In this document: one piece after another, positions 15,840-24,227 of the stretch
Layout: each line of letters opens with the position of its first letter
Numbering within the stretch: position 1 is the stretch's first letter
Assembly: GCA_003151275.1 (NCBI GenBank)
Contig: PLXC01000015.1
Span: 1 to 64,000, forward strand
Source of the DNA: Candidatus Melainabacteria bacterium
GTDB lineage: Bacteria; Cyanobacteriota; Vampirovibrionia; Obscuribacterales; Obscuribacteraceae
Length of the DNA stretch: 64,000 nt
Direction of reading: 5' to 3'
Translations under genes and position numbers: made by a program
The notes under the pieces: model-generated
Database searches by the model: none
The model's input: only the letters and a program-made list of their open reading frames with translations
Told to the model about the DNA's origin: nothing

Positions 15840-16271
15840 TTAGTAGTCAGCATCCGGAGAGCGGCGTTGCTGTTTCTTCTTGCCAATCTCGCGCTTTGCT
15901 TCCGTGCGCCGAATCTTAGCCGCTTTGGAAACACGGGTGGGGCGTCGCGGCGTTGGAGGATTAATCACTGATTCAAGCATCTCTTTCAGCTTCTCCAGGC
16001 ACTCGTCCACATTTGTAATCTGATCCCTGTGCTTCTGGCTAGTTAACACTAAAACGCCTTCGAGAGTAAGCCGGCTAGCGTATTTTGCAAGGAACCGAGA
16101 CTTCACGTGCTCAGGTAAATTGGGGCTCGATACCACGTCCCAATGTAAAACCGCCTTGCTGTTTACCTTGTTCACGTTTTGCCCGCCCGGGCCACCGCTG
16201 CGAGCGAACGTGAATTCAAATTCGGATTGTGGAATTTCTTGTCCGGAACTTAGGGTCAGATTAGTCAGCAT
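15840..16271 (-). CDS. arfB: Peptidyl-tRNA hydrolase ArfB (ribosome rescue)
   Basis: A 143-residue class I release-factor-like protein. The catalytic GGQ is in ARSGGPGGQNVNKVNSK near residue 30 and the C-terminal tail is strongly basic (RRTEAKREIGKKKQQRR), which in ArfB inserts into the empty mRNA channel of stalled ribosomes. It releases nascent chains from non-stop complexes. Its length equals the family norm and it lacks codon-recognition domains, so it is not RF1/RF2. ATG 16271 is preferred over the adjoining TTG 16274; AAAGGA lies upstream. Confidence 0.92.
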   Translation of the reverse strand: MLTNLTLSSGQEIPQSEFEFTFARSGGPGGQNVNKVNSKAVLHWDVVSSPNLPEHVKSRFLAKYASRLTLEGVLVLTSQKHRDQITNVDECLEKLKEMLESVINPPTPRRPTRVSKAAKIRRTEAKREIGKKKQQRRSPDADY

Positions 16272-16441
16272 CAAAGATCCTTTGACTTAGAGAGAATGAA
16301 ATTCTGCACCACAGATAGTATCGCAACAAGCAACCTTTCTCGAATGGAAAATATCCTAATCTCCACCTAATCTCCAAGTCAGGATATCCTCCTATAAAAG
16401 AGTGGTACATAAATAAGGCAATCGGTGCACGGAGACGAAGC

Positions 16442-17518
16442 ATGACATTAATCTCGTTTACCAGGCGGTACAAAGACCGGTCTGACGACACAGGCTTTCA
16501 ATTCGAATTCATGTGCGACGTATGCCAAACAAGCCATATGACGTGCTTTCAATACAGCCCAATGGGCGTTGCTTCTTCAATTGTTACTGCTGCCGGTTGG
16601 ATTATGAAGAGCGGCCAAAACCTCGGCATTGCCAGCCAACAGATTCACAGATTACTGCGCGGCAAGGAGTGGGAGGAAGCCTACACAGCAGCCGTCACTG
16701 AAGCAAAGAAGTCGTTCAATCAATGCAATCGATGCAACAGCTGGGTTTGCCCGGAGAATTGCTTCAATGTCGAGATGAAACAGTGTCGACTTTGCGCTCC
16801 CAATTTGTCAGAAGAAGCAGTCTCCATGAAAGCGCAGGCTGGCAAAGTTCAGCTCTTCACCAACGCGCTTGGAAGCGACCAGACCGGCGGGCGTGACATG
16901 AGTCAGCATCAAGTCTCTCGCTGCCCGCACTGTAATGCACGCACCAGCGGAGGAAAGTTTTGCACCGATTGCGGCAAATCGATTTTCCTCGAAGTCCTTT
17001 GTGTTGACTGCGGAGCGAAATGGACATCCGATCGGAAATACAAATTCTGCCCCAGGTGTGGCGAAACAATGCCTGAACCGCAGACATTGCCGTCTTTCGG
17101 AGCCAAAGCACAAGCGCCCAAGACAGCTGACACCAAACCTGGAAACACTAAGTCTCAAGACCCAAAAGCTGGGACTTGCGGCGCTTCGCCAGCTTCTGAA
17201 GCAGGTTCAGACCCGCTCAAAACAGAAGCGAAGAGGACTGTACCCCCAACTAAAGCGGCGAAGTCTGTCGCAACACCTAAACCGAATACCGCAAACACTC
17301 CGACCGCGAAAACTTCAAAGCCCAAAACATCACCAAAAGTTAGCAAACCAACTGCTCCTGCAGCGAAGACTGTCAAATCCTCTTCAGGCAAAAAAGCGGC
17401 ACCAACTCAAAAGAAAAAAGTAATCTCTTCGTCCCCTGCAAAATCGGCACCAAAGGTGACCTCAAAACTAGTGAGTAAAAAACCTTCCGGTCAGAAAATA
17501 AACTCGAAAGTTAAATGA
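16442..17518 (+). CDS. Zinc-ribbon protein with long Lys/Ala/Pro-rich tail
   Basis: A 358-residue protein of unknown role. It has many CxxC knuckles: CDVC near residue 25, CNRC/CPENC/CRLC near 95-120, then two double zinc ribbons, CPHC...CTDC (160-178) and CVDC...CPRC (187-205). From about 215 onward the chain is disordered and rich in Lys, Ala, Thr, Pro and Ser, with repeated APKTAD/TAKTSKPKT-like blocks resembling histone H1-like tails. The N-terminal part also has a small helical segment between the first two knuckles. The tail suggests nucleic-acid or polyanion binding (inference). It has its own upstream region of about 170 bases and no operon partner. Confidence 0.7.
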   Translation: MTLISFTRRYKDRSDDTGFQFEFMCDVCQTSHMTCFQYSPMGVASSIVTAAGWIMKSGQNLGIASQQIHRLLRGKEWEEAYTAAVTEAKKSFNQCNRCNSWVCPENCFNVEMKQCRLCAPNLSEEAVSMKAQAGKVQLFTNALGSDQTGGRDMSQHQVSRCPHCNARTSGGKFCTDCGKSIFLEVLCVDCGAKWTSDRKYKFCPRCGETMPEPQTLPSFGAKAQAPKTADTKPGNTKSQDPKAGTCGASPASEAGSDPLKTEAKRTVPPTKAAKSVATPKPNTANTPTAKTSKPKTSPKVSKPTAPAAKTVKSSSGKKAAPTQKKKVISSSPAKSAPKVTSKLVSKKPSGQKINSKVK

Positions 17519-17903
17519 TCAGGCACCAACAGGAAAGATATCAAATAGCCAATCGGTAAGAGAAGAGATTCAACGATGACGAACAACTCGGCCTAAATCG
17601 GTTTAGAGATGCCAACTGCGTGGTTATTAGGTGTGGCAAGGACTAGTTGGAGAACATCATGAAAGTAGAAACGAGCGGAGCGATAGCGAAGATTGCTCAA
17701 GCGGTAACTCAGTACCGGAAGTTCGATATTTCGATGTTAGTTCAAGACGGCGAACTTTTTAGTGAGATTGTCATTGTCTGTTCGAAACACGTTCAGCTTG
17801 TAGAGGTTCGTCTCAAGGAAGCACCTGGTTACATGCACGGCGCAACGACTACGTGCCTTCACTTGAGGCGGCATTCAGTACGGCACGCTCATATATAGGT
17901 GAC

Positions 17904-18668
17904 ATGAAACCCCTCATCAAAACTTGTACCTGTACAGGCGGTGATGAGCAATTGCGCAAGACGGTTCAAAGTGTTTGGTGTGAGCTATTTGGCATTGATC
18001 AAAACACCGTCGAACCAATGAAAGAGGAAGAAGTCGGAACGTACCGACGGAATTCGATCAAGGCGATGCTTGAGTCATTTTTAAATCGAGGCGGCGCTGC
18101 TGTCAAACTCTGGAACTCCCGGCCAAGTGGAGAAAAAGTGGATAGCAATATTGACTTCACCAAACGGGATTTATCAGGTAAGGATTTGACCGGCATTAAT
18201 TTGGAGCGCCTTGATTTTAGCGGTTCCAACTTCGACAACTGCCTTTTGATCTCTTCTTCAATCGGCAATTCAGAGTACGCCAAATCTACATTCCGAAAAT
18301 GTAATCTCGAGAAAGCCAATCTCTCTTCTTTAAACGCTAATCGAGCTGACTTCAGCGGCGCGTGCTTGAAGTCTGTGTTTTGCTATCAGGGCAATTTCAA
18401 AAATGCCATATTCAAAGATGCCGATCTGTCCAACAGTAAGTTCAATGAGGGAGACATCCGCGGTGCTGACTTCACTGGAAGCACCACCACCGGTGCCAGT
18501 TTCCAAGGAACAAAATACGACGAAAAAACCATCCTCTCCCCGGATTTCCCCGGCGATAGTCTAGCCTGGAAAGGCACTGGCGTAGATCCTCGACAAGAGA
18601 TTCAACTAAAGAGCGCATTGTCCAAAGGTGTTAACAACTATACTGAATTTATTGATCAGATTAATTAG
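17904..18668 (+). CDS. Pentapeptide-repeat fragment of the broken gene
   Basis: This piece could still be translated alone, from ATG 17904 behind AGGTG, giving 254 residues. Residues about 85-205 are A(D/N)LxX pentapeptides (NIDFTKRDLSGKDLTGINLE, then SNFDN, ADFSG, ADLSN, ADFTG), which fold as a right-handed quadrilateral helix. The first 60 residues contain a CTCTGGDEQLR segment. It is the middle part of the pseudogene described at 17659-19094. Confidence 0.6.
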   Translation: MKPLIKTCTCTGGDEQLRKTVQSVWCELFGIDQNTVEPMKEEEVGTYRRNSIKAMLESFLNRGGAAVKLWNSRPSGEKVDSNIDFTKRDLSGKDLTGINLERLDFSGSNFDNCLLISSSIGNSEYAKSTFRKCNLEKANLSSLNANRADFSGACLKSVFCYQGNFKNAIFKDADLSNSKFNEGDIRGADFTGSTTTGASFQGTKYDEKTILSPDFPGDSLAWKGTGVDPRQEIQLKSALSKGVNNYTEFIDQIN

Positions 18669-18704
18669 AACTTCGACTTCGAACGCATCGATAAAGCTCT
18701 TAAG

Positions 18705-19094
18705 ATGTTGAAGAAGGAAAGATTTCAACTGTTTTCGCAGATCACTCCTGACCAAGTTATCGGCGTTGTTCGCAGCCAGAGCGATCAAGAGCTTGTGTAT
18801 TCATGTCTGCTCACAGAACAGGGAAACTTCACTTGCTGCACACAGAATTTGAAACCGTGTGGAGGGCTGCGGGGAGCGTTGTGCAAACACCTGTTAGTTC
18901 TTATCATCGGACTGACGAAAAGCGAAGCGCTCAACCCAAACCAAGCCGCCACTTGGGTGCTCTCAAGTAAATTCCATCAGCCGAAAATCGATAAAGAGAT
19001 GATGAGTTCAGTATTCCTGCAATACAAAGGAGCACTGGTCGGCGAGTTCGACTGGCGTCCAACAGAAACAATTCCAGAAGACTATTACACCTAG
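18705..19094 (+). CDS. SWIM-like zinc-finger fragment of the broken gene
   Basis: A 129-residue frame, in phase with the pentapeptide piece but separated from it by one TAG. It holds a C-C-x-C...CKH pattern (FTCCTQNLKPCGGLRGALCKH, first and last residues 41 and 61 or so) like SWIM-type zinc fingers, followed by a hydrophobic helix, and ends in the conserved-looking DWRPTETIPEDYYT. Independent translation is doubtful since no good ribosome-binding site precedes ATG 18705. Confidence 0.5.
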   Translation: MLKKERFQLFSQITPDQVIGVVRSQSDQELVYSCLLTEQGNFTCCTQNLKPCGGLRGALCKHLLVLIIGLTKSEALNPNQAATWVLSSKFHQPKIDKEMMSSVFLQYKGALVGEFDWRPTETIPEDYYT

Positions 19095-19114
19095 CCACAC
19101 CAAAACAGAGTTCA

Positions 19115-19229
19115 CGAAATGGAGCGCGGCATTTCAGTCTCGCCCCGAACTACTATGTGCACACCGCCCGTAGTGAATCAATTCGCTCGTCCGGATTATA
19201 GGCGGCTAGAAGAGCCGCGCTCCATTTCG
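19115..19229. repeat. 115-bp element bounded by 16-bp perfect inverted repeats
   Basis: CGAAATGGAGCGCGGC at 19115-19130 is exactly complementary to the sequence at 19214-19229. The 83 bases between hold no gene. The ends belong to a family whose GCGCTCCATT core recurs elsewhere in the window (29494, about 50228). It may be a MITE/REP-like element or act as a long hairpin between the convergent pseudogene and epimerase gene. Confidence 0.75.
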
Positions 19230-19238
19230 CATAGCGGA

Positions 19239-20162
19239 TTATTTTCGATCGGCGTACGGACCTGCTGCACCATACATCTTTAATTCCAGCAGCATAGTCT
19301 TCATGCTGTAAAGCGGTTTATAGTTCAAGACTTTTTGAGTTTCAGATATGTCGATTTTCGATGGCCTCGTTGAAGGGTCCAGTCCCAAAGTCACAACCAA
19401 ATCATAAAACGGCTTGTAATGACGTTTGAAAGTGGTGCCTGAACCATCCACGTCCCAGGTTGCTAAATCTTCATCGGTGTATTGATAAGCACCATCGACG
19501 GGAAGAAATAGTGGTGCATTGTGGAGTTGATGATCCTTTGTGGACAACAGCTCGATACTTTTAATCACTGCTTGAGCAACATCGGAGATGTGCACAGCGC
19601 CTTTAGAAAACCACTGACACCACTCGATAAAACTCTCATAGACAGTTCGATTCCATGGCGGAATGAAAGCACGCGGTCGAAGAGTAATTACATTCATGGC
19701 GTTCCTGAAAGCATATGTTGCAGCGATCTCTTCGCCGAGAACTTTCGTGTGTCCGTAGAGTCCATAACGCTCATCTATGCTAGTGCTCGAAATAAAGACA
19801 ATATCTTGGATGCCTGCTTCAAAGGCTGCTTGGAACACATTGAACGTTCCACCTACATTTAAATCCCAAAATTCGTAAACGGTTTTGTCTTTTCGAAACT
19901 CATGGATGCCATGCCACGCCGCAATGTGCACGACAATGTCAATGCCTTGCATCGCCGTCTTCAATTGCTCACGATCAAGAATCGAGCCTGCAATAAATTC
20001 GATCATTGGGACGCCCAGAGCTATCTGCTGGGGCGAGTTCTGCTGATCGGGCAAAGCCGGGCGGTACAAATCAAACACTACCGGAGTGTGACCCATGCCA
20101 ACCAAAGATGAGCAGAGCATCTGCCCTAAGTCACCACTGCCGCCAGTCAAAAGTATCTTCAT
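19239..20162 (-). CDS. NAD-dependent epimerase/dehydratase (extended SDR)
   Basis: A 307-residue extended SDR. The N-terminal TGGSGDLGQ nucleotide loop, HIAAWHG, SSTS and the catalytic YGHTK (Y-x3-K) are present. Such enzymes act on nucleotide sugars or similar polyols; the C-terminal region does not resemble GalE or RmlB closely enough to name the substrate. It is a single leftward gene next to the kinase pair (26-base gap to the stop of the kinase at 20188), so it may be on the same transcript, downstream. Confidence 0.85.
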   Translation of the reverse strand: MKILLTGGSGDLGQMLCSSLVGMGHTPVVFDLYRPALPDQQNSPQQIALGVPMIEFIAGSILDREQLKTAMQGIDIVVHIAAWHGIHEFRKDKTVYEFWDLNVGGTFNVFQAAFEAGIQDIVFISSTSIDERYGLYGHTKVLGEEIAATYAFRNAMNVITLRPRAFIPPWNRTVYESFIEWCQWFSKGAVHISDVAQAVIKSIELLSTKDHQLHNAPLFLPVDGAYQYTDEDLATWDVDGSGTTFKRHYKPFYDLVVTLGLDPSTRPSKIDISETQKVLNYKPLYSMKTMLLELKMYGAAGPYADRK

Positions 20163-20187
20163 GATTCCCGGCTCGGTCTCAATTCAG

Positions 20188-21756
20188 CTACACATCAGCT
20201 TTCACTTCAGTCTGCAGTTCACGACTGATTTGCTCAAGTGTAAGTCGCTCACTTTCGTCAATTCTAGTGCAACCGGAAACCAGATTGTCCATTTGTATCG
20301 ATACAGATTCATTTAGTTGACGAGGATGAGAAACGGCTATCGCCTCCGGTTCTTTTCCTGTCAGAAGAAAAGACAGTGTCGCGCCCAAAGAGTAGATATC
20401 ACTGGCAGCGGATGACTTGCCTCTAAATTGCTCAGGCGCCATATACAGATGTTTGCCCACAACAGAACCCGTGATGTTGATTTCGATCTGTTGTGCCACC
20501 GAAAAATCAATGAGACAAATCTTTTGTTCGTCGGACAGCATCAAATTGTCCGGAGTGAAGTCGCGATGTATAACTGGCGGGTTTTGCGCATGCAAATAGT
20601 TGAGAATGGAGCACATCTGCACGGCGTATGCGACCACATCTGCCTCGGAGAGCGGGCCTCGATCATCAACCAATTTCTTTAAAGTCTTACCAGTGATCCT
20701 TTCCATAACCAGGTAAGCTCGATGATCTTCTACAAAGACGTCAAATAATTTGACAATCTGCGGATGATCGATGCGGCTGAGCATATGAGCTTCTTGCTGA
20801 AATTTTTCGGCGACCGATTTGCGCACACGCGCATCAGGAAACACGGGCATGACAAATTCCTTGAGCGCCACCGTTTGCACCTGACTTAGATTATTCCGCG
20901 TGGCAAGATAGACTGTGCCCTGTCCTCCGGTCCCTAGCTTGCGGGTGATCGTGTATTCGCCGCTCTGAAGCTTCATTCCGGGCGTCAGTGGGGTGAGTTT
21001 CTCGCGCTTCGATGGTGCCGTCAATTCGTTGAGCCACAACTCCGTGAATCCTTCAGTTGAACGCGCTGGCTTGAAGACTGCGAACATTTCATCGGGCGGC
21101 ACGTTGCCGAATGCGAGTTCCGGCACACCTAGCTTTAGAGCTTGCAACAATATCTCTCGCTGCGCCGGCACAATCAAGTCACCATATTTGATACTGACAT
21201 TGGTGTGAATACCTTTACCAATCAACTTAATTCTGTAATCAGTGGCTGCCTTAGTACCTTTAGGCCTAACCACCGATATTGACTTGATGTCAGTCCATGG
21301 AATCGTTTGGGTAACCCAGTGAACCCCTCGTCCGTTTCTTTGGAACTGGGTGAAAAGCAGGGCCGACTTTGTGATGCCGAGATGGCTTGGTTGTTCCGCT
21401 CGCATAATCGCAAAATGCGCCGCCAATAACGCCACAGCACCATAGACCCAAAGCGATAATTTTCCGACCAAATCAATTACACTCGCTATCGCAGCATTAG
21501 GAGCCGCCTGCAAAAGCGGTTTGAGCGGGCTGAGCAACAGCCGTCCCAGAAAGAGAATGATCGGGTCTAACATATTGAAATATGCTAGCAAACCAACCAT
21601 AAAAATAAATCCGCAAATCACGTAGGGAAGTCGATTTACCAGCGGTCTCCAAATTCTTTCAAATTCCGAATTCGGGCAGTAACTGATAGCAAACTCTTCT
21701 GGAATGACAACCATTCGCGATTTTGCGGGAACAGTCATGCCGCACCCGTAGCTCAT
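20188..21756 (-). CDS. Membrane Ser/Thr protein kinase with DFS in place of DFG
   Basis: A 522-residue Hanks-type kinase. Two or three N-terminal membrane segments (about 45-125) and a PH-like stretch precede the kinase domain (270-520). Motifs: glycine loop LGTGGQGTVYLA (274-285), K299 in VALKEF, HRDFTPDNL with D399, and IDFSVAQ where the usual DFG is DFS (417-419); the metal-binding Asp is kept. MAPEQFRG and DIYSLG follow as usual. Activity is therefore plausible. It overlaps the stop of the preceding kinase gene by 4 bases (ATGA at 21753-21756); the two are paralogues with the same layout and are co-translated. Confidence 0.9.
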   Translation of the reverse strand: MSYGCGMTVPAKSRMVVIPEEFAISYCPNSEFERIWRPLVNRLPYVICGFIFMVGLLAYFNMLDPIILFLGRLLLSPLKPLLQAAPNAAIASVIDLVGKLSLWVYGAVALLAAHFAIMRAEQPSHLGITKSALLFTQFQRNGRGVHWVTQTIPWTDIKSISVVRPKGTKAATDYRIKLIGKGIHTNVSIKYGDLIVPAQREILLQALKLGVPELAFGNVPPDEMFAVFKPARSTEGFTELWLNELTAPSKREKLTPLTPGMKLQSGEYTITRKLGTGGQGTVYLATRNNLSQVQTVALKEFVMPVFPDARVRKSVAEKFQQEAHMLSRIDHPQIVKLFDVFVEDHRAYLVMERITGKTLKKLVDDRGPLSEADVVAYAVQMCSILNYLHAQNPPVIHRDFTPDNLMLSDEQKICLIDFSVAQQIEINITGSVVGKHLYMAPEQFRGKSSAASDIYSLGATLSFLLTGKEPEAIAVSHPRQLNESVSIQMDNLVSGCTRIDESERLTLEQISRELQTEVKADV

Positions 21757-23150
21757 GCAGGCACCCTCGCAAGTCCCTTAAGGATTTTCGCAACATCAGC
21801 CGCGGACTCTGGTCTATCGCTCGCTTCCAGTGATGTGCATTGAGAAACAAGTGCATCTAGCTTTGGATTGATGTTCGGAAGAACTGATGACGGTTTGGAG
21901 ACCGTCAGAGCTTCGGGATCTTTTGCGGTGAGGAGATAGTGGAGTGTGCAACCAAAACCATACAGATCGCTTTTTGTATTCGCTTTTCCGCGTAGTTGTT
22001 CGGCAGACATGTAAGCTTGCTTACCAATCATGGTACCAGTAGCGGTGCCGAGAAAAAGATTGGATGCACCAAAATCGATAAGGTGGATCAACCCGGCATC
22101 ATCAACAATCAAATTGTCTGGAGAGATATCTCGATGCACGATGGGAATAGGCTGACCATGGAGATAAGCAATGATTTCGGCAATTTGAATTCCCCAATCA
22201 ACGACCTTCTGTTCGGGTGGTGCGCCGTGCTGTCGAACATACTTGCGAAGGTCTTGCCCTTGTATATATTCGAGCACCAAATAGTGCCTGCCATTGTCAA
22301 TGAAATTGTCATACACACGAGCAATTTGTGGGTGATGAAGTGCTGCAAGTAAACTCGCTTCGCGATCAAACAAGCGAAGTGCCTCTGTATGCGCAGCAGT
22401 CTCAGCGTCTTCCGGCACAACAGCTTCCTTTAAGACAAACTGTCTATTACCGGGATCGCGCACCAAGTAAATGGCAGAGAAGCCCCCGAACGCCAACTGT
22501 CTTTCGACCGTAAACCGCCCTCCTGCGACCTTCTGTTCTGGTTCAAGAGGAATGAAATTTGTGGCGCCAAAGCGGCGAGTCAGTTCCTCCTCCCACATTT
22601 CGGTATAACCTTGATTTTTATGATCTGCGCCGAGCAAGTGCATATCAGCCTTGGCGCTTTCGAGCTCGGGAAAATTCGCTCCACCACCAGACCAGACGTC
22701 CAGAGCTACGAGAAGTTGTTGCGACTCGGCCCCTGTTAGGGCTCCCAACGAAATACGAGCGGGTAAGCTTTTTTCAAAGAAAAGGGTGAGGATGTTCTGG
22801 CGATAAGTGATATTGCGAATTTTCGACCATGCATGATGAGATCTATAGGCGAGAGCAGGACACATCCAAACAGGCAGAGAAATTCCCTGGCGACTAATAA
22901 AGATCGTCCGATCTGACAGCAGAGTGGCGCCGGCAACAAGCATGGACATCAACACTATTTGGGCGAAAATCAACACAGCAGTAGGGGCCGCTTGAATGGA
23001 CCCATCCGAAATGGCAATAAGAATCACGACCCAAGACCAGACGCAAAATATCAGTCCTATGGGTAAGCACGCCGTCAAGGTTAGACAGGAGACCTTTACA
23101 GGCAAACTCTTATAGTTCAGCGTTACTTCGGCTTCAGCCACTATGTGCAC
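21753..23150 (-). CDS. Membrane Ser/Thr protein kinase with intact DFG
   Basis: A 465-residue Hanks-type kinase, paralogue of the gene that follows. Two N-terminal membrane helices (about 22-48 and 56-78), a PH-like stretch, then the kinase domain (about 212-465): FGGFSAIYLV glycine loop, K241, HRDISPDNL (D341), IDFGASN (359-361), and MSAEQLRG instead of the usual APE. No extracellular sensor domain is evident, so it probably reads a membrane or cytoplasmic cue. It heads the leftward operon; the intergenic stretch 23151-23317 should contain its promoter, though I see no clear consensus. Confidence 0.92.
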   Translation of the reverse strand: MHIVAEAEVTLNYKSLPVKVSCLTLTACLPIGLIFCVWSWVVILIAISDGSIQAAPTAVLIFAQIVLMSMLVAGATLLSDRTIFISRQGISLPVWMCPALAYRSHHAWSKIRNITYRQNILTLFFEKSLPARISLGALTGAESQQLLVALDVWSGGGANFPELESAKADMHLLGADHKNQGYTEMWEEELTRRFGATNFIPLEPEQKVAGGRFTVERQLAFGGFSAIYLVRDPGNRQFVLKEAVVPEDAETAAHTEALRLFDREASLLAALHHPQIARVYDNFIDNGRHYLVLEYIQGQDLRKYVRQHGAPPEQKVVDWGIQIAEIIAYLHGQPIPIVHRDISPDNLIVDDAGLIHLIDFGASNLFLGTATGTMIGKQAYMSAEQLRGKANTKSDLYGFGCTLHYLLTAKDPEALTVSKPSSVLPNINPKLDALVSQCTSLEASDRPESAADVAKILKGLARVPA

Positions 23151-23267
23151 CGATTAGTACTATTTATCTGCCACAAAACAGTCATTTTCATTCAGAAAAC
23201 GGGACGTGTTAATGAATATTCAGGTGTGGACGTGAACGGCGTGGAGACCAGAGCCAGAATCGCGAGT

Positions 23268-23296
23268 AGAAAAGGGCGCCGACAAGCAGCGCCCTC
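23268..23296 (-). terminator. Intrinsic terminator of the secreted protein gene
   Basis: On the minus strand GGGCGC / GCGCCC (23294-23289 and 23279-23274, 9-base loop) is followed by TTTTCT. It lies 24 bases after the stop at 23318. Confidence 0.7.
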
Positions 23297-23317
23297 GAAA
23301 AGCATATGTTGCCACCA

Positions 23318-23908
23318 CTAGCGGTGCGATTGGTTCGCCAGCAAAGAGCCTCGTTGAAGATGTCCTGTCACGTCAGTGGAAACATTTCGGCTCAGCATGC
23401 CAGAACTTGAAGGTTGGCTTGAATAAACCAACGTTTTAGGAGCGCTTGGGAATGCCTCAACTTTAGGCGCCGCTGAGGAGGCCACTGCAGGCTTACTAGC
23501 TATCGGTTTAGGACCCTGATTAATCATTTTTCCAGCGAGCAGGTTGGTAGACATGCCATTTGGCAAATTGGACAACATTCTTCCTGGACTGTTAGGAGAT
23601 ATGCTGCTTTGAAAACCTGCATCAGGCAGACCGCTTTTGATGATCGTCACGCCAGGCGAATTTTGACCGGGTCTGATCATAATTGGAGGAGGCGCCGGTT
23701 GTGTCTGCGTAGGCGCTTCGATCACAACAACTTGCGACAGGTTGCCTTGCCTGCGCAGATCTGTGAGGAGAGCACTTTCGTCTGTGAGCTGAACTTGCTT
23801 TCGCGCATGCCACATATGCTGATCGATATTTGGATTGCCAGCCATTGACGGAAGAGGAGACGACATCAGCGCAACCGCAGCGACGATAAGTAGACGATAT
23901 CCTTTCAT
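23318..23908 (-). CDS. Secreted hypothetical protein, Pro/Ser-rich
   Basis: A 196-residue protein with a clear signal peptide (MKGYRLLIVAAVALMSSPLPSMA, cleavage after SMA). The mature part starts GNPNIDQHMWHARKQVQLTDE and becomes Pro/Ser/Asn-rich (PTQTQPAPPPIMIRPG), with no domain I can name. ATG 23908 is preceded by AGGGGAA at good spacing; upstream codons in the same frame are not part of it. It has its own terminator and stands alone. Likely periplasmic or surface exposed. Confidence 0.7.
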   Translation of the reverse strand: MKGYRLLIVAAVALMSSPLPSMAGNPNIDQHMWHARKQVQLTDESALLTDLRRQGNLSQVVVIEAPTQTQPAPPPIMIRPGQNSPGVTIIKSGLPDAGFQSSISPNSPGRMLSNLPNGMSTNLLAGKMINQGPKPIASKPAVASSAAPKVEAFPSAPKTLVYSSQPSSSGMLSRNVSTDVTGHLQRGSLLANQSHR

Positions 23909-23985
23909 TTCAATTCCCCTCACTGCGTGATACTTACTCACAAATTCTCGTCCATACCAAATGTAACTCTGCATATCAAAGGAGG

Positions 23986-24014
23986 GACCGCAGATGGCTC
24001 TGCGGTCGTTTTTT
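23986..24014 (+). terminator. Orphan rightward intrinsic terminator
   Basis: GACCGCAG / CTGCGGTC (8 bp, loop ATGGCT) followed by GTTTTTT. No plus-strand gene precedes it for several kb; it lies in the leader of the leftward secreted-protein gene, so it may end an antisense or small RNA. Confidence 0.65.
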
Positions 24015-24118
24015 CGATGAATGATACTAAAAGCTGAACACCCGACAGAAGACATTGTGGACTAATCGCAAATCAAACGAAACAGGGAAAACCCTAGAAT
24101 GGACTTTCTATAAGAAAA

Positions 24119-24151
24119 CCGGCGCTCTCACAGTTAGCGCCGGCTCTCTTT
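24119..24151. terminator. Bidirectional terminator after the large TPR gene
   Basis: CCGGCGCT / AGCGCCGG (8 bp, 9-base loop) has T-rich sequence on both sides (CTCTCTTTT rightward, TTTTCTTAT leftward). It lies 77 bases past the stop of the leftward TPR gene. Confidence 0.75.
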
Positions 24152-24227
24152 TAGTATTTATCGATTTTTATTTTCGATCTTTCTTATGGTTAATTAGACC
24201 AATCAAAAGCGAATTAGTTCCCGCAAA

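Larger units (their letters stand above)
17659..19094 (+). pseudogene. Broken pentapeptide-repeat / SWIM-like zinc finger gene
   Basis: Three consecutive frames read as one protein when joined. Part 1 (17659-about 17860) ends with APGYMHGATTTCLHL; the frame then changes and part 2 (from GTG 17853 or ATG 17904 to TAG 18666-18668) continues EAAFSTARSYIGDMKPLIK and carries the pentapeptide repeats. After the TAG the same frame stays open as NFDFERIDKALKMLKKERFQ and runs to 19094, ending RPTETIPEDYYT. From memory, related proteins in Planctomycetota have all three parts in one frame with the same order. So there are two lesions: a frameshift near 17860, consistent with loss of 4 bases between two GAG triplets, and an in-frame TAG. 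TAG is a normal stop for other genes here. Sequencing error could also explain it. Confidence 0.72.
23909..24227. other. 319-base gene-free stretch with two terminator hairpins
   Basis: It holds the upstream region of the secreted-protein gene, a rightward T-tailed hairpin (23986-24014) and a hairpin after the TPR gene (24119-24151). No reading frame in it looks coding. Confidence 0.6.

Noticed and set aside
16935..17423. 162-codon plus frame within the zinc-ribbon gene
   Set aside because: Out-of-frame shadow; the overlapping gene has clear CxxC motifs.
18666..18668. TAG as a reassigned sense codon
   Set aside because: Several other genes here, such as the ferredoxin and the fatty acid hydroxylase, end in TAG at sensible positions, so a local lesion is more likely.
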